64,000 nt of DNA from Melanocharis versteri (lineage: Eukaryota > Chordata > Aves > Passeriformes > Melanocharitidae), in assembly GCA_013397845.1 (NCBI GenBank), contig VZTG01001985.1:1-64000 (forward strand). The letters are read 5' to 3'. This document shows, one piece after another, positions 36,301 through 46,841 of the stretch. Numbering within the stretch: the stretch's first letter is position 1; each line of letters opens with the position of its first letter. The notes beneath the pieces were generated by a model. It searched no databases. It had not been told where the DNA came from and was given only the letters and a program-made list of their open reading frames with translations. The position numbers and the translations under genes are program-made.

Positions 36301-39300
36301 ATGGAAAGTCCAAGGCAGCATTAACAAAGACTGGCCCTCTACCTTGCCCTGAGACAGGACAGCATGAGGGAGGTGCTGTCCTACAGGACAGGCTGGTGTT
36401 CCTGTCAGGGAGGGCCGGGATGCAAAGGTGGTGGTGTGGTGTGTCCCAGCAAGAGAGAGTCTTGTCTGGCAGGGCTGAACTTCCCTGGGCACGTCAGAGG
36501 CAACCACAGGTGGATGTGTTACCTTGTGCATGGGGAAGGAGCTGCCATGACCTATGGAGAGAAAGAATACCACAGGTCAGATCTTATGGGTAGGGCAGGG
36601 ACATAGCCTGATGCAGGCCATCATGATGGCAAACTTCAGAGATTCACCTGGCTGCGAGGTTGCAGGGTTCTGCCAGAGCAGAGAGCTTGGAGGAGCAGAG
36701 AAGGAAAGGACGTTCCTCCTGAATCAGTGAGGTTTTAGCTGAAAAAGGACTTACACTACTATGGCAGAAGCAACTGTGAGGCCCAAATCCTCTTGGTCTC
36801 ACTGGTGAAAGCCAGGTGAGCCAGATGATGGGCAGAGAGATGGGACAGAGGTGTCCCCACCCCATCTCTGTGGGATGGCCGGTGCAGAGTAAAGGGCTGC
36901 TGATTGTGGGCATGGGCATGGATGGGCTCTTCAGAGGAGAAAAACCAAGTGCAGGAATGTGGGGGAGGAGGATGAGGAATTCAGGATCTCTTTCAAAAAA
37001 AAAAAAAAAACCAACTTTAAATCATCGATGTCTAATTAGTGGACAACAATCAAGGCAGGGTTTAATTAGAGCTTGACAGAAAGCTCCAGCTCAAAAGTCA
37101 CTGCCCCCCTAGGAGGAAACTGGATCTAATTAAGAGAAAAGACTCTGCTGTATCGCAAATAGAAACGTGGCCATCTGCCCTGTTCAAAATCCCAGTAACG
37201 CAAAACTGGAGATTTTGCTAAATCCTTCTGTTATAAAACCAGAGATGGGCCCTTAACATGAGCACATCAACAACTGTATGACTGACAGCACCTGATGCCA
37301 CCCCAGTAGTCCAAATTAGTGGAGGAGCACCTTCAGAAAGTTCCATGGGATGATGCTTACTTGAGGAGAAATGGGCTGTGAGCATGATCCCCCTTGGGAT
37401 TTGTCTGCAGGAAATCAGAGCGTAGGAATACACCACCACCAGGCTGCCCAGGAGCCTGAGCATTTCCTCTGATTCCCCAATACTCTGCTGTAGCATAAGA
37501 CACAGTCACCTTGTGAGTTAACTCTGAGCTTTGGACAAAGTTGTCCTGGTTCCCTGCATTAATGCCCTTGCAAGACAGCCCAGCCACCTCTGTGTGACAC
37601 TGCATCCATGTGCCTCCCATCAGATTGATTACCCCAAGTGGGTCCAGGGCTGTTCCCAGAGGGTCTTTGGTTTTGTACTTACAGTCTGTTGAAGATCAAA
37701 AGAGGCAGACAGCTGAGCACACCATCCCGCTTGCATGGAGGAATTGACTGGCCACATTTTAAGGTGTTTCCCTGTGCTCCAGGTCCAGCAATCAGTGTGG
37801 TGACACCTCCACACTCCCTCCCTTAGGGGATACATGGCACATGGGGTGCCTTCCCACCTGGAGCCATGCTCTTGGCCTTAGGGCTGGGCTTTGTCCTTAT
37901 CAGTGGCATTTTGGCATTGATTGTGCCATGTCCAGCCACCTCGCCTGATGGAGAATGTGGTAATACATATCCATCTGAGCCCTTTTCTCCTATGGGAGAG
38001 TGTAGCTCCCTTCAGAGCTACACTCACCTCTTGGATGGGCCCTTCCAAGGCCTGAGAGCAGAGGCAGATCCCTAAGCAGGGCTTCATCTTCCGCACTTCA
38101 GCTGTGTTTGCCACCCTCTGAGTGGGGACCCCTTGCATGGCATGGTTTTGGTATATCCATGGAGAGGAGTAGTGAGGGAATCGTTGCCAGCTGCCAGGCT
38201 GAGCATGGTGGAGCTGTGTCGTGGTGTGGCCTCAGCCCCAAGGGAGAGCAGGATCTGGCTCGAATGAGCACCACAGCCCCAAAACCCTCCCTGGTTCTGG
38301 TAGCAATGCAGTGGCTTTGCTGAACCACATCAGGACAGGCTCATCTTCCTGACTAGGACTTGCTGGAGAGCCAAGTCCTTTCAGAGAGTTTGAGGTTTCA
38401 AAATATTGTTTTCATGGATACAAAAGTCATTTGCTGAAATTCTTAATGAAAAAATATGAGGCAGATACCACTGCTCCAAACCGGCTTGGAGTGTAACTGG
38501 GACAGCTGCTGAGCATGAGACTGCCCAGGGAGGTCGTGGAGTCTCTGTCTCTGGAGTCATTCAAAACCCACCTGGACATGTTCCTGTATCACCTGCTCTA
38601 GGTGACCCTTGGCAGGAGGGTTGGACTAAATGATCTCCAGAGGTCCCTTCCAACCTTAACTATCCTGTGACTCTGCAGTGTGTCCTCAAGCCCTTTCTCT
38701 GTCAAAAGGAGAAATATTGCCCATATATTAACCACTTTCACCTGCTGACCTTGCAGCAAAAATAACAACACTGCAAAAACCCTCAGCATTTGCTGAATTA
38801 CTGTCTTCTGGACCCCCAAAAAAGCTTTCCTGAAGATTCCCCTCTTCTTCCCCTACCACTCAGGTCTTGCAACGGGGACAGGAGCCGGGCTGCAGCCCAT
38901 CCCTTGCATCCGTGCAGTGCTGTGCTCCGCAGCAGCAGCAGCAGCAGCAGCAGCCGCGGGGCTTGCACGGCAGCGCAGCCCTCCCGTCGCGGCTCTTAAT
39001 GTGCCTGTGTACTCGCGGGGAGGGGCTGAGTCGGGCGTCTCGGAGCCGCTCGTGTCCTGGAGCTTACATCCCTTAACTGTTGTTCCAGATAAAGTAACTG
39101 TCAGTTCTGATTCATACAAACTCATAACTCTATTCTGAGTCCTGCTGATTTTTTGGCACAGAAACAGCCTGTGGAGGAAAACGCCGTAAGGGAGCTCGTG
39201 TCTGTGTAAATGGCCGGTGCTCGTCGTCCTGAGCACGCTGCCCTTAGTGTTGGTTTATTTTTGAGGGATTTCAGTTTTTAGGGGGAGGAAGGGGGACTGT

Positions 39301-42300
39301 GTTTGTCCCCTTTCCTTTTGGTGCTCAGCTCTCAGGAGGTTTTCTGGTGAGAAGCAGCCACTCTAGACCCCAATAGCACAGCCCAGCCCAGCCCCTGTTC
39401 CTCGGGGTTTTTGGGTGCGCTGTCCCCACACCAGGTTTAAAAAGCCCCTTTGGAACCCAGTGATTGCTAGTTCCCCCCCATTACCCCACATCTTCCCGTT
39501 TGTTTTTTCTGTGGTGGTGTGATGCTCTGGGGGCAGTCACATCTCAGCTGCAGAGCATGTCCTGAGCTCCTTCCACCCATGGCAGGCAGAAGCAGTAAAA
39601 GCCATTTTCACCCACACCTGCAGACTAAAGTAGACAGAAAAAGTAATTTAAAAAATCAGATTTTAATCCTGCAGACACAGCTGCTCAGGACAGGGGCAGT
39701 GGTTCTCAGCAAACATGGGGGTTACTTGGACAGTCCAAATTAGCTAAATGCACCTTGTATCAGGAGATGTTATCCTGCCAGGAGGAGCCTCCTCTTTCTG
39801 CTAAAATCTGACTCCAGTGTTGCAGCCTGAGTCATAACATTGCATTCCCTTTGATTAATTTCTTTTGTGAGGATATCAAAAGCCCTTGAGATGCCCATGT
39901 TGTTTCTAATGGACCTTGACAAGGGAACACTGAGGAGTGGGAAGCCATGAACCAGCTGTAAAACGAAGCCAAGAAATGCCAGCTTTCTGGGGCCAGAGCC
40001 CCAGCCCCAGCAGGATCATCCTCCCTCTGCATACACCCTGTCCCAGTGATCACTGAAATGCCTGCTCTCAAAACTGTCTTTACAACTGGGAAAACTCTAG
40101 AAGAGGGAGTTGGAGCCCAGGGCCTAGGGGAAGGATGGCAGCTGTGGGGTGCGACAGACCAGCCAGCTATTCTTGGTGCCACTGACAGTGAGGACTGGCA
40201 CTGCACCCTCAGAAGAACAGGAATTGAAAGCAAAATGGACAGGAGTTGGGTTATTTTTTTCTCTTTAACAGTGGCTCTTCATAGGAGTCATCACCAAGTG
40301 TTTTTCTTGTGGTTGGAAGGCATAGAAATAGGCTACTTTAATCAAAAAACAAGGTTTTTCTGCAGGTCTGCAAGGAGTCTTGGGTATTTGGAGGTAGGTG
40401 CTGGCAGAACGGTGCTGCGGGCAGAGGGATGGGCAGGCAGAGCCTTGACCCCACATCCCTCAGACCTGTTGGACAGGGCAGCACTGAGGCCTGTGGACTG
40501 TGTGGAGATCCCCTCTGTTCTTGTTCTGCTCTTCAAAGTCACTCCTTGCTGCAGGCACGGGAAGGTGTTTCCAGGACACTGGGCGGCCTGGGGACGTGCA
40601 GAAAAGGGAATGGCTTGTGACAGAGCAGAGGACTCAGCTTGCTGCTGGGAACACATAGGACAGATGGGAAGAGGAGAGCACTGAGCTGCTCTTCGTGAGG
40701 AGAGGAGCTGCCTTCAGTAGCACAGCCCCACCTCAGCCACTTCCTAGGGAGCTGTGGAGTAGTAAGTGGCTTTTGGGAAGAGGCCAATCACCCTCAGGCA
40801 GAGCCACTTCGGTATGTGTGGTGACTTCGGCATGCACCTCTGCCCAGTAGTAAATTTGTTGTTTAATTCTTTCGAATGGGCTGTGAGGGTTTGGGCAGAG
40901 ATCCTGCAGCTGCTCGGTGGGACAGGGCACAGGCTCCCTTTGTCCTGGTGCATTACAGAGCAGGCACATGGGGACAAGAGGGATCAGGACAAGCAGACAC
41001 AGGCTGGAGCCAGGCAGTGTCCTGGCAGTGGCCATCACTACCTGTCCCCCGTGACTGTGCTGTGACAACCCACCGCACCAGTGGCTCTCATACCTTTTTG
41101 AGCCACTCTACTTTTTCCTTAAACCCTGTTTCTCACGTCCTCCATGAGTGCCGTGTCTCTCCAGCACGTCAATCTGCTGCCTCATGCATCACTGCCTATC
41201 CTGCCATATTTGGGACCTGCAGATGTCCTGGGAGACCCTCACACCTGTGGTGTTTTCAGAGCGGTGAACTCTTGGCAGGCTTCTGCTTTAGCTGGGCAGC
41301 TGGACCCACCTGGACCCCGAATAGTAGCTCAGAAATGCAGAGGACATGCCAATGCCTGCAGAGTCCGAGGACAGACCCAGGGGCTGCTGTTCTGCTCCTG
41401 TGAAGGACTGACTGAGGGCTGGGCACAAAGGCTGGGAGCCTGCCCAAGCCGTTGCTGGTGCGGGTAAAATTGGTGCCTGATTTTTTAGCTTGTATTTGCC
41501 TTCTACCACCCTGGGCACAGCCCTGTTCTCATTTGGGCCCAGAGTGGCTGTTGCTGAGGGCTGCTGCCCACCCAGGCAGCTGGAGCTGCTGCTTGCTGCT
41601 TTCTCCCAGCCTCACTGCACACCTGTGGTCCTTTTCTCCTCCTCAGTGATTTCACCAGATCTCTTACAACTGTGCCCATTTCCAGGCTGGGTCATGCCAG
41701 CCTGAGCAGTGCTGCGGGGGGGTAAACCCACCCCCTTGCTGGGGATTGCCACAGAGCACCTTAGCTTGTTTCACAGCTGCACTGCACTGGGAGCTCAGTG
41801 GATCCTAAAATCCTCTTAGCATCTCTGCTTTCACAGGAACAGTCCCTGGCACAGGTCTGCTGCACCTGATCCCCTTTAATTCAGGCCCTCAGCTGAATTA
41901 ATGCCATCCTGTTCCAAGGTGCCCAGGTCAGCAGCAGGCCAGGCTGCTCCTCACCATTTACCATGCAGTGCATGGCGTTGGTGCTGATTGTGTTTCCTTG
42001 CAGAGGGATGGTTTTGGGTTGGCCCAGTCCCAGTGAGCAGGGAGCTCCCCCAGACAGGCTGTTCTTGGCTGGGAGTCCCTAGTGATGATGTGCTGGAGAC
42101 ACTGGCTGGGCTCTGCAGCTGTGTGGTGCTGGGGTGGCACCAGGGCAGTAAATCAGCATGCAGGGCTTGCCACTGTCTACAAAGACACTTTTACCAGGGA
42201 GGTTTGCAATGTGGGTGGAAGAGTCAGAGACCAGGCAGCAGCTGGTGGGTGACATTATGTGCCAGTGTTCCTCGGTGTCCCTATCCTTTCCTGGGTGCAG

Positions 42301-43836
42301 CTCTTTGGGATGTGAGGGTTGTACCTACTCCTTGGTGTGATACCCTGCAGGCACTTCCCTCCCTCCTGGGATTTCCCTTCCCTGTGGAGAGCAGTTCAAA
42401 ACACATACCAGCACCCAGAAAGCTCACGCCAGACCACCAGCTGCCTGCCTGCAGGGTGTTTGCTGTAAGGGATAGGGAGGTAACTTCTCACTGGTGTGGG
42501 CACAAGCCTCTTGGCTCTTCCTTAACTCAGGGCAAAAGTACCTGCACGGCACTGCAGCCAGCATCGTCACTATTTTTAGCCTTTCCAGCTGATATGGGGT
42601 GAGGAGCTTTTGTACTTGCTGGAGTCAGAAAAAGTCACCAGCACGGAGCGTGCTGGGTGGAGGCCTGCTGGGAAGGTGACCCCTCGGGGAGTGGTGCTTG
42701 CAGGCTGTGTGGTGGTCAGGTGTGGGGGCTCCTGGAGATGCCAGTCCTCTCCACAGGCAGCATCCCTGCCCACAGTACACCGGTTGCTCCTGCCCCCATG
42801 CAGGGAGCTTGTGGTGATGAGGAAAGCCCGTGGGCAACCACTGCTCCTGTGGCTGATGCTGGTAGAAACCAAGAACCTGAAGTCCCTATTTGTGTGTGGG
42901 CCAGGTTTGGGACAGCCAAAAACGCAGTCCATGGGGCTCCTGAGGCAGTGGTGGCTGTCACCTGCCACATTGCCCAGCTGTCGTGGGGCCAAGGTGGGCT
43001 CCATGCCAGACATGGGCTGCACTCATGTGCCAACTGGGGGGGCTCAGCGCCCAGCACTGCCACTCCATGTCTCCTCTGATGCTTCCCCCTCCTCTCCCTC
43101 TTGCAGCGCTCTGCCTGGTGCTGGGCTGCATGATCTTTCCCGATGGCTGGGATGCAGAGACCATACGGGACATGTGCGGGGAGAAGACAGGGAAGTACTC
43201 CCTGGGCGACTGCTCCGTACGCTGGGCTTATATTCTGGCCATCATCGGCATCCTCAACGCCCTTATCCTTTCCTTCCTGGCCTTTGTTCTCGGCAACCGG
43301 CAGAACGACCTGCTGCACGAGGAGCTCAAGACAGAGAGCAAAGGTGAGTGCCACGCTGCTGGGGGCATCCTGGGTGGGAACAGCTTGAGGGGGCTTGGCC
43401 CCTCTGGCAGCCTGGCAAGGGTCCCATGGGCTAAACTGCCACCTACAAAGCAAGCCAGGCTGGCCAGGGTGGGAAGGAGCTGCTGAGCCCCTGCCCTGCC
43501 TGACCTCTCTCTCTTCTGTTTCCACAGATTTTGTTGGCACTGCGGTAAGCCTTGAGTGTCACTGTCCTGTCCCCTGTCCCTCTGTGGTGTCTCTGGGTGT
43601 GACTGTGCTGGGTGTCTGGATGGGATGGGATGGGATGGGATGGGATGGGATGGGATGGGCGGGACCCTGGCTGTGCAGGCAGCAGGACGGGGGGCAATGG
43701 GGAAGGGAGGCAGCAGAGACAAGGTGGCAGGGATGGGGACCGGCATATGTCTGGCACATGCAAGTAGCACGATGGTGCAATAAGATCTGCCCAAGATTAT
43801 CCCCAACCTGCTGTGCTTTCCCCGCAGAGGATATAA
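32961..43836 (+). CDS. LHFPL4: LHFPL4 (GARLH4), tetraspan GABA-A receptor auxiliary protein (gene span)
   Basis: LHFPL tetraspan subfamily member 4 binds GABA-A receptors and neuroligin-2 and is needed for receptor clustering at inhibitory synapses. The model starts at the ATG at 32,961 (MLPSQEASKLYHDNYVRNSR) and has four coding exons: 32,961-33,366, 43,107-43,343, 43,528-43,544 and 43,828-43,836, giving 222 residues. Membrane segments are at about residues 21-45, 91-119, 127-147 and 175-198. The extracellular loop has the family residues WVGD, GLFHYC and GRELSC; the second loop is FPDGWDAETIRDMCGEKTGK. The paralogue LHFPL3 is close, but synteny with SETD5 and MTMR14 supports LHFPL4. The C-terminus has an alternative reading (see exon 3). 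Exon 1 is present twice because of an assembly problem. Confidence 0.95.
33382..33586. other. N-bounded 205-bp GC-rich insert
   Basis: A 205-bp piece with single Ns at both ends separates the two copies of LHFPL4 exon 1. It has a near-palindrome GTCGCTAGGCGAC at 33,383-33,395, and from about 33,480 a degenerate G-C-T-rich minisatellite built on GGCTCGGCTGGGC-like words. It is probably a promoter-proximal fragment placed here by the scaffolder; its true position is unknown. Confidence 0.7.
33588..33971 (+). repeat. LHFPL4: Second, 5'-truncated copy of LHFPL4 exon 1 (likely false duplication)
   Basis: These 384 bases repeat 32,997-33,380 with only three differences, all at synonymous third positions (Ser TCG/TCC, Ala GCA/GCG, Phe TTC/TTT). 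The copy starts directly after an N at residue 13, lacks the initiator segment, and includes the donor at 33,958. It alone continues into real intron sequence. The pattern fits two alleles or overlapping contigs kept side by side. Confidence 0.88.
34100..34880. repeat. Degenerate tandem array, unit about 190 bp
   Basis: The word GGGAACACC and its neighbourhood (GCTCAAGGAAGCTGGGCTGA; then a GTACAGGTACTGT-like and a GGGACACTC-like segment) recurs at about 34,106, 34,290, 34,491 and, weaker, 34,683. The spacings are about 184, 201 and 192 bp. Units are diverged but keep order, so this is an old minisatellite-like array. Confidence 0.6.
36996..37011. repeat. Poly(A) tract
   Basis: An uninterrupted run of about 16 A on the plus strand, just before the TAATTA cluster. 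It is not preceded by a recognisable retroposon body. Confidence 0.7.
37018..37220. promoter_or_regulatory. Candidate homeodomain enhancer in LHFPL4 intron 1
   Basis: Three perfect TAATTA cores occur within 100 bp, at 37,033-37,038, 37,063-37,068 and 37,127-37,132. An ACAAT/ATCAA SOX-like stretch lies between the first two, all in a 200-bp AT-rich island inside GC-richer DNA. TAATTA is the core bound by LHX/DLX/POU-type neural homeodomain proteins. The motifs are visible; enhancer activity is inferred. Confidence 0.4.
38515..38680 (+). mobile_element. CR1 LINE 3'-end fragment
   Basis: Carries the standard CR1 tail: CCCAGGGAGGTCGTGGAGTC, TCATTCAAAACCCACCTGGA, TTGGACTAAATGATCTCCAG, AGGTCCCTTCCAACC, then CTATCCTGTGACTCTG. 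It is 5'-truncated and in sense orientation to LHFPL4. Confidence 0.92.
38930..38953. repeat. (CAG)8 trinucleotide repeat
   Basis: Eight uninterrupted CAG units in a small CpG-rich patch within LHFPL4 intron 1. It is non-coding in every supported model. Confidence 0.9.
43107..43343 (+). CDS. LHFPL4: LHFPL4 exon 2
   Basis: Between CTCTTGCAG and GTGAGT (237 nt). Encodes ALCLVLGCMIFPDGWDAETI and onward through transmembrane segment 4, WAYILAIIGILNALILSFLA, to NDLLHEELKTESK. Completes the tetraspan fold. Confidence 0.97.
43528..43544 (+). CDS. LHFPL4: LHFPL4 exon 3 (17-nt micro-exon, or start of a longer terminal exon)
   Basis: After TTTCCACAG, the sequence encodes DFVGTA and then shows donor GTAAGC. 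Splicing to 43,828 gives the end ...DFVGTARI. If this donor is ignored, the frame stays open as DFVGTAVSLECHC... to a stop at 44,166-44,168. The human protein I recall reads DFVGSTVSS at this point, which resembles read-through, so both forms are possible. Confidence 0.7.
43618..43659. repeat. (GGGAT)n pentanucleotide repeat
   Basis: About eight copies of GGGAT. It lies in LHFPL4 intron 3, or in the tail of a read-through exon 3, where it would encode a W-D-G-M-G pattern. Confidence 0.9.
43828..43836 (+). CDS. LHFPL4: LHFPL4 exon 4 coding tip
   Basis: After TTTCCCCGCAG, the bases AGG ATA TAA give Arg-Ile-stop in the phase left by exon 3. The rest of the exon is 3'UTR. Confidence 0.65.
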   Translation, partial: RI

Positions 43837-45015
43837 GGCCGACCATCCGCAGCAGGACCCTCTTTCCATGGCCGGCAGCCTGGGCGCTCCTTCCCTGTCC
43901 TGCCCTTCATCTGCTGCCAGCGGCCATACAGCGTCCCGCGCCGCCCTCCGGGCCCCGGCGCCCGTGCCAGGGATGCGCCAGCCGCCCGCCGCATCCACGG
44001 CCACCTCCATGTCCACGCCGGCACCACCATCCCACGCACCCTGCCAGCTCCGTACCCACCGCTGCCTGCGGGCCGCCACCGGGGGAGGATGCCTCAAACC
44101 CAATTTGTTCAAGAACAGAATCCAGCTGTGGTTTTGTTTCAAGGGAAAAACAGTCTTGGAGTTTTTAACAGATTTCTACAACCCCAGGACTCCTGACCTG
44201 CTGCCTCCCACCCGAACGCGCGCCCAGTCACGCCCCGTGCCGGCTGCTCCGGGTCCTGGACCCCTCCCCACTCCCATTTTGTACAGCTCCGTGATCCTGT
44301 CTCCACAGCCAGGGGACCCGGTGGCCGGGATGGGGCCCAACCCCTACTTTTACTTGTAAATTCATATTCTCTAAACAGGGTAAAGTGACTCGAGCCCCCT
44401 CGCCCCCCGCCCCGGGAGTCCAGCCCAGGACATGGTGTTTCCTGGTGCGTGGCCGGGGCCGCAGGCTGCTGCTCGCTCCCCCCAGCATGGGGACCGCAGG
44501 GGCCTTGCTGCTGCCGGCCGTGGGACACCCGACTCACGCCGCCGTTGAATGTAAGCCCTGGTAAGTGGGAGCAGCTGAACACGCAAAACCCCCGGGCGGG
44601 CACAGGAGGACCCTCCCGCCAGACCTCTCCCCGAGCCGGCCGCAGGCTGTTGCCAAACGCCTTCCCTCCCCATCCCCATACGGTGCTTTATCTCCACTGG
44701 TGACAGCAAGGCTTTCCCTGACACACGGCATGGCCGGGTGTACCTGGGCACTCCTGTACCCACCCGGCCTCCTGACTGTACCTCGCTGGCCCGCGGTGAT
44801 GGCGTGCGGGGAGCCGCTGATCGCTGCCCGGGACAGCGCTGAGTCCGAGGGCCTCCAAGGCCCACACACAGCACCCGAGAGCCGACACCCCGGCACGGGT
44901 GGCTGCAGCCTGGCTGTGGCTCTGCTGACCAGCGTGTGTGTGTGGGCTTCCCCTGGCCGCAGGGGCTTGGGTCACCACAGCCCTCGCAATGCAATAAAGT
45001 CCTCAGCACTGGCCG
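43837..45015 (+). other. LHFPL4: LHFPL4 3'UTR
   Basis: GC-rich 1.2-kb region from the stop to just past the AATAAA at 44,993. The long open frames here (for example 44,565-45,737) have biased composition, cross the poly(A) site and carry no domain. Confidence 0.65.
44993..44998 (+). terminator. LHFPL4: LHFPL4 poly(A) signal AATAAA
   Basis: AATAAA followed by a CA at about 45,007 and a GU-rich stretch (GGCCGTGTCTCAGTG). It is the only canonical signal downstream of the LHFPL4 stop before the convergent SETD5 end. Confidence 0.8.
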
Positions 45016-46815
45016 TGTCTCAGTGCGAGCAGCTGGGGCTCCTTGCAGGGCCCAGGGCAGGGCCCCCAGGGGCTTGTGGGGGCCCTGGCAGGGCTGGACC
45101 CAGGCACTGGGCAAGGCCAGGGAGCAGGGCAAGTGGGAGCAGGGAGCGGAGTGGGACCACGGTCCTGGGATGGGGCCACGGAGCGTGGAGGCTGCTGGGG
45201 GATGGCAGTGAAGGGCTCTGCAGGACCCAGCACCTCAGTAGGCACCAGGGGCTGGCTGGAGCAGGTAAGTGGTGCCCTGAGGCCCCGCGGAGTGGTGGTG
45301 GGGGATGGAGCTGTGCGGAAACACCGTCTGGGAGCCAAAGCCACCCGGGATGGAGTGGGTGCCAGCACTCCTGCCAGTGCCCTCTGCCAGCCATGAGCCC
45401 AGCGGTGCCCACATCCCTCCGACAGCTGCCCCCCGGAATGAGGTCAACAGGAGCCCACTGCACCTGGCAGCACCCGGGTCTTGCCAGCTTGCGAGTGCTG
45501 TTGCCAGCTGAATTGGAAAAACAAACCAAGAAAATCAGTGGAGAAAGGAATACAGTAGCTGTAATATATCTGTATTTTAGTACAAAGTTTGATACAGTGT
45601 TTCACAAAACCTTATTGAAAAATATAATTCAAATCAGACAAGCTCGGAGCCCTGTGGTGTGGGGGCGGGTTGGGATGGGTTCTTCCCGGCCATCACCAAA
45701 GGAGGTAGTCTGCAAGGAGGCCAGAGAACCCCCGTGAGTGTCTTGAGCTGTGGTGGGGAACTCACCCTGCAGCCTGTGGAGCTGAGCCTCCACCCACATG
45801 GGCTGGCACACAAAGAGGGGCTCTGGCCAGAGTGAGTCCCCAGAGAAAGGGTCTGCCCCACTTCATGGCAGAGCAGGGAGGGGGGCAGGGATCCCATCTA
45901 TTCCTAGGAGCCTTTGAACCCGTCCCTTCTGCCTGTCCACAGTGCACGATGCTAACACAGCCTCCTGAAATTCATCAAATTCCAGTGTCTTGATGGAAAA
46001 AAACTACTTACAGGGCCCATCAGTCTAGTGGCATGCTCTGGTGGAGGAATGGGGAGAGCATTCCAGGCTGTGTGAGGGCAGCATGGGGAGCTCTGGGACT
46101 TGCAGACAGCTTTGGCCAGCTCTGGCTTTCCCTGTGTGGGATACGCTCACAGCCTGGGTAAGCCCCACACATGCAGATGGCAGAAGAGGCTGAGAAGGGC
46201 GGGGTTGGTGCTACCCACAGATGCTTTCAGGGAAGGAGTAGTGAAGATGGAGCCACTCTTTTGGGGGATGCAAAAGGACAGAACGAGCCGTGACAGATGC
46301 TGCCCCACAGTGTTGGGGAACATTCTCACAGTGAGGGCGGTCAAACACCAGCAGCCATGGGCACCTCAAACCAGCACTTGCAGACACACCTGGCAGGCCC
46401 CACGCCAGGCTCAGCCCATGTCAGGGGCTAAGGAAAAGGCAAGCAGTATGAAAACCCTGGATAACCAGGGTTCTGACACACCAGAAAACAGGTTTTAAAG
46501 CAGGCGCAGGGGTGCAGGGGACATCCTCCACATCCATCTCCTCCCCAAATGAGCTTAGGCGAGAAGAGCAGCAGCAGCACAGCCAAAAATCTCACAACCC
46601 CAGCCAGAAGCTCGAACTGGGGAATTTCCTTTCCTCAGGAATAGCAGCTCCCAGAGCAGCCCCCAGCTTCACCTGGCAGAAGGCAGGAGGGAGGTCTGCA
46701 AGGTTGCTCCTGCAAGGATTTGCTCACCCTGCAGGGGACAGGGAAGAGAGACTTGCATACCCTCGCCCTATGTCCTGGGTACCAGCGCTCAAGGTGGTAA
46801 GAAATTCAACAATAC
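45016..46815. other. Intergenic region between convergent LHFPL4 and SETD5
   Basis: About 1.8 kb separate the two poly(A) sites. It holds a LINE reverse-transcriptase relic at 45,555-45,640; no gene is supported in the remainder. Confidence 0.65.
45555..45640 (+). mobile_element. Relic of a LINE reverse transcriptase (CR1-like)
   Basis: Translation of an AT-rich patch gives VAVIYLYFSTKFDTVFHKTL, which follows the non-LTR retrotransposon pattern (A-V-Y-L-D-F-S-K-A-F-D-T-V-x-H). The catalytic-region Asp after YL is replaced by Tyr, so it is a dead fragment. The family is likely CR1 but cannot be fixed from this length. Confidence 0.5.
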
Positions 46816-46835
46816 TGTATTTCAAGTTAAGTATT

Positions 46836-46841
46836 TTTATT
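46836..46841 (-). terminator. SETD5: SETD5 poly(A) signal AATAAA
   Basis: The only canonical minus-strand AATAAA downstream of the SETD5 stop. Cleavage would fall at about 46,815-46,825. Confidence 0.75.

Larger units (their letters stand above)
33972..43106 (+). other. LHFPL4: LHFPL4 intron 1
   Basis: A 9.1-kb intron. It holds a degenerate ~190-bp tandem array (34,100-34,880), a TAATTA cluster (37,018-37,220), a CR1 3' end (38,515-38,680) and a CAG repeat in a small CpG-rich patch (38,880-39,060). No other gene is supported; longer open frames such as 42,610-43,347 lack motifs. Confidence 0.7.

Noticed and set aside
38853..39236. Possible polyalanine/polyglutamine-coding gene at the CAG repeat
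   Set aside because: The open frames arise from the repeat itself, lack splice support and lie inside LHFPL4 intron 1.
42610..43347. 245-codon plus-strand open frame over LHFPL4 exon 2
   Set aside because: It reads exon 2 in the wrong frame; the spliced frame gives the conserved tetraspan sequence.
43228..44142. 304-codon minus-strand open frame
   Set aside because: Antisense to LHFPL4 exons 2-4, with a repeat-derived Pro-Ser-His pattern from the GGGAT array. No family match.
44565..45737. 390-codon plus-strand open frame
   Set aside because: It overlaps the LHFPL4 3'UTR, crosses its poly(A) signal and runs into a LINE relic. Composition is low-complexity and no domain is recognisable.
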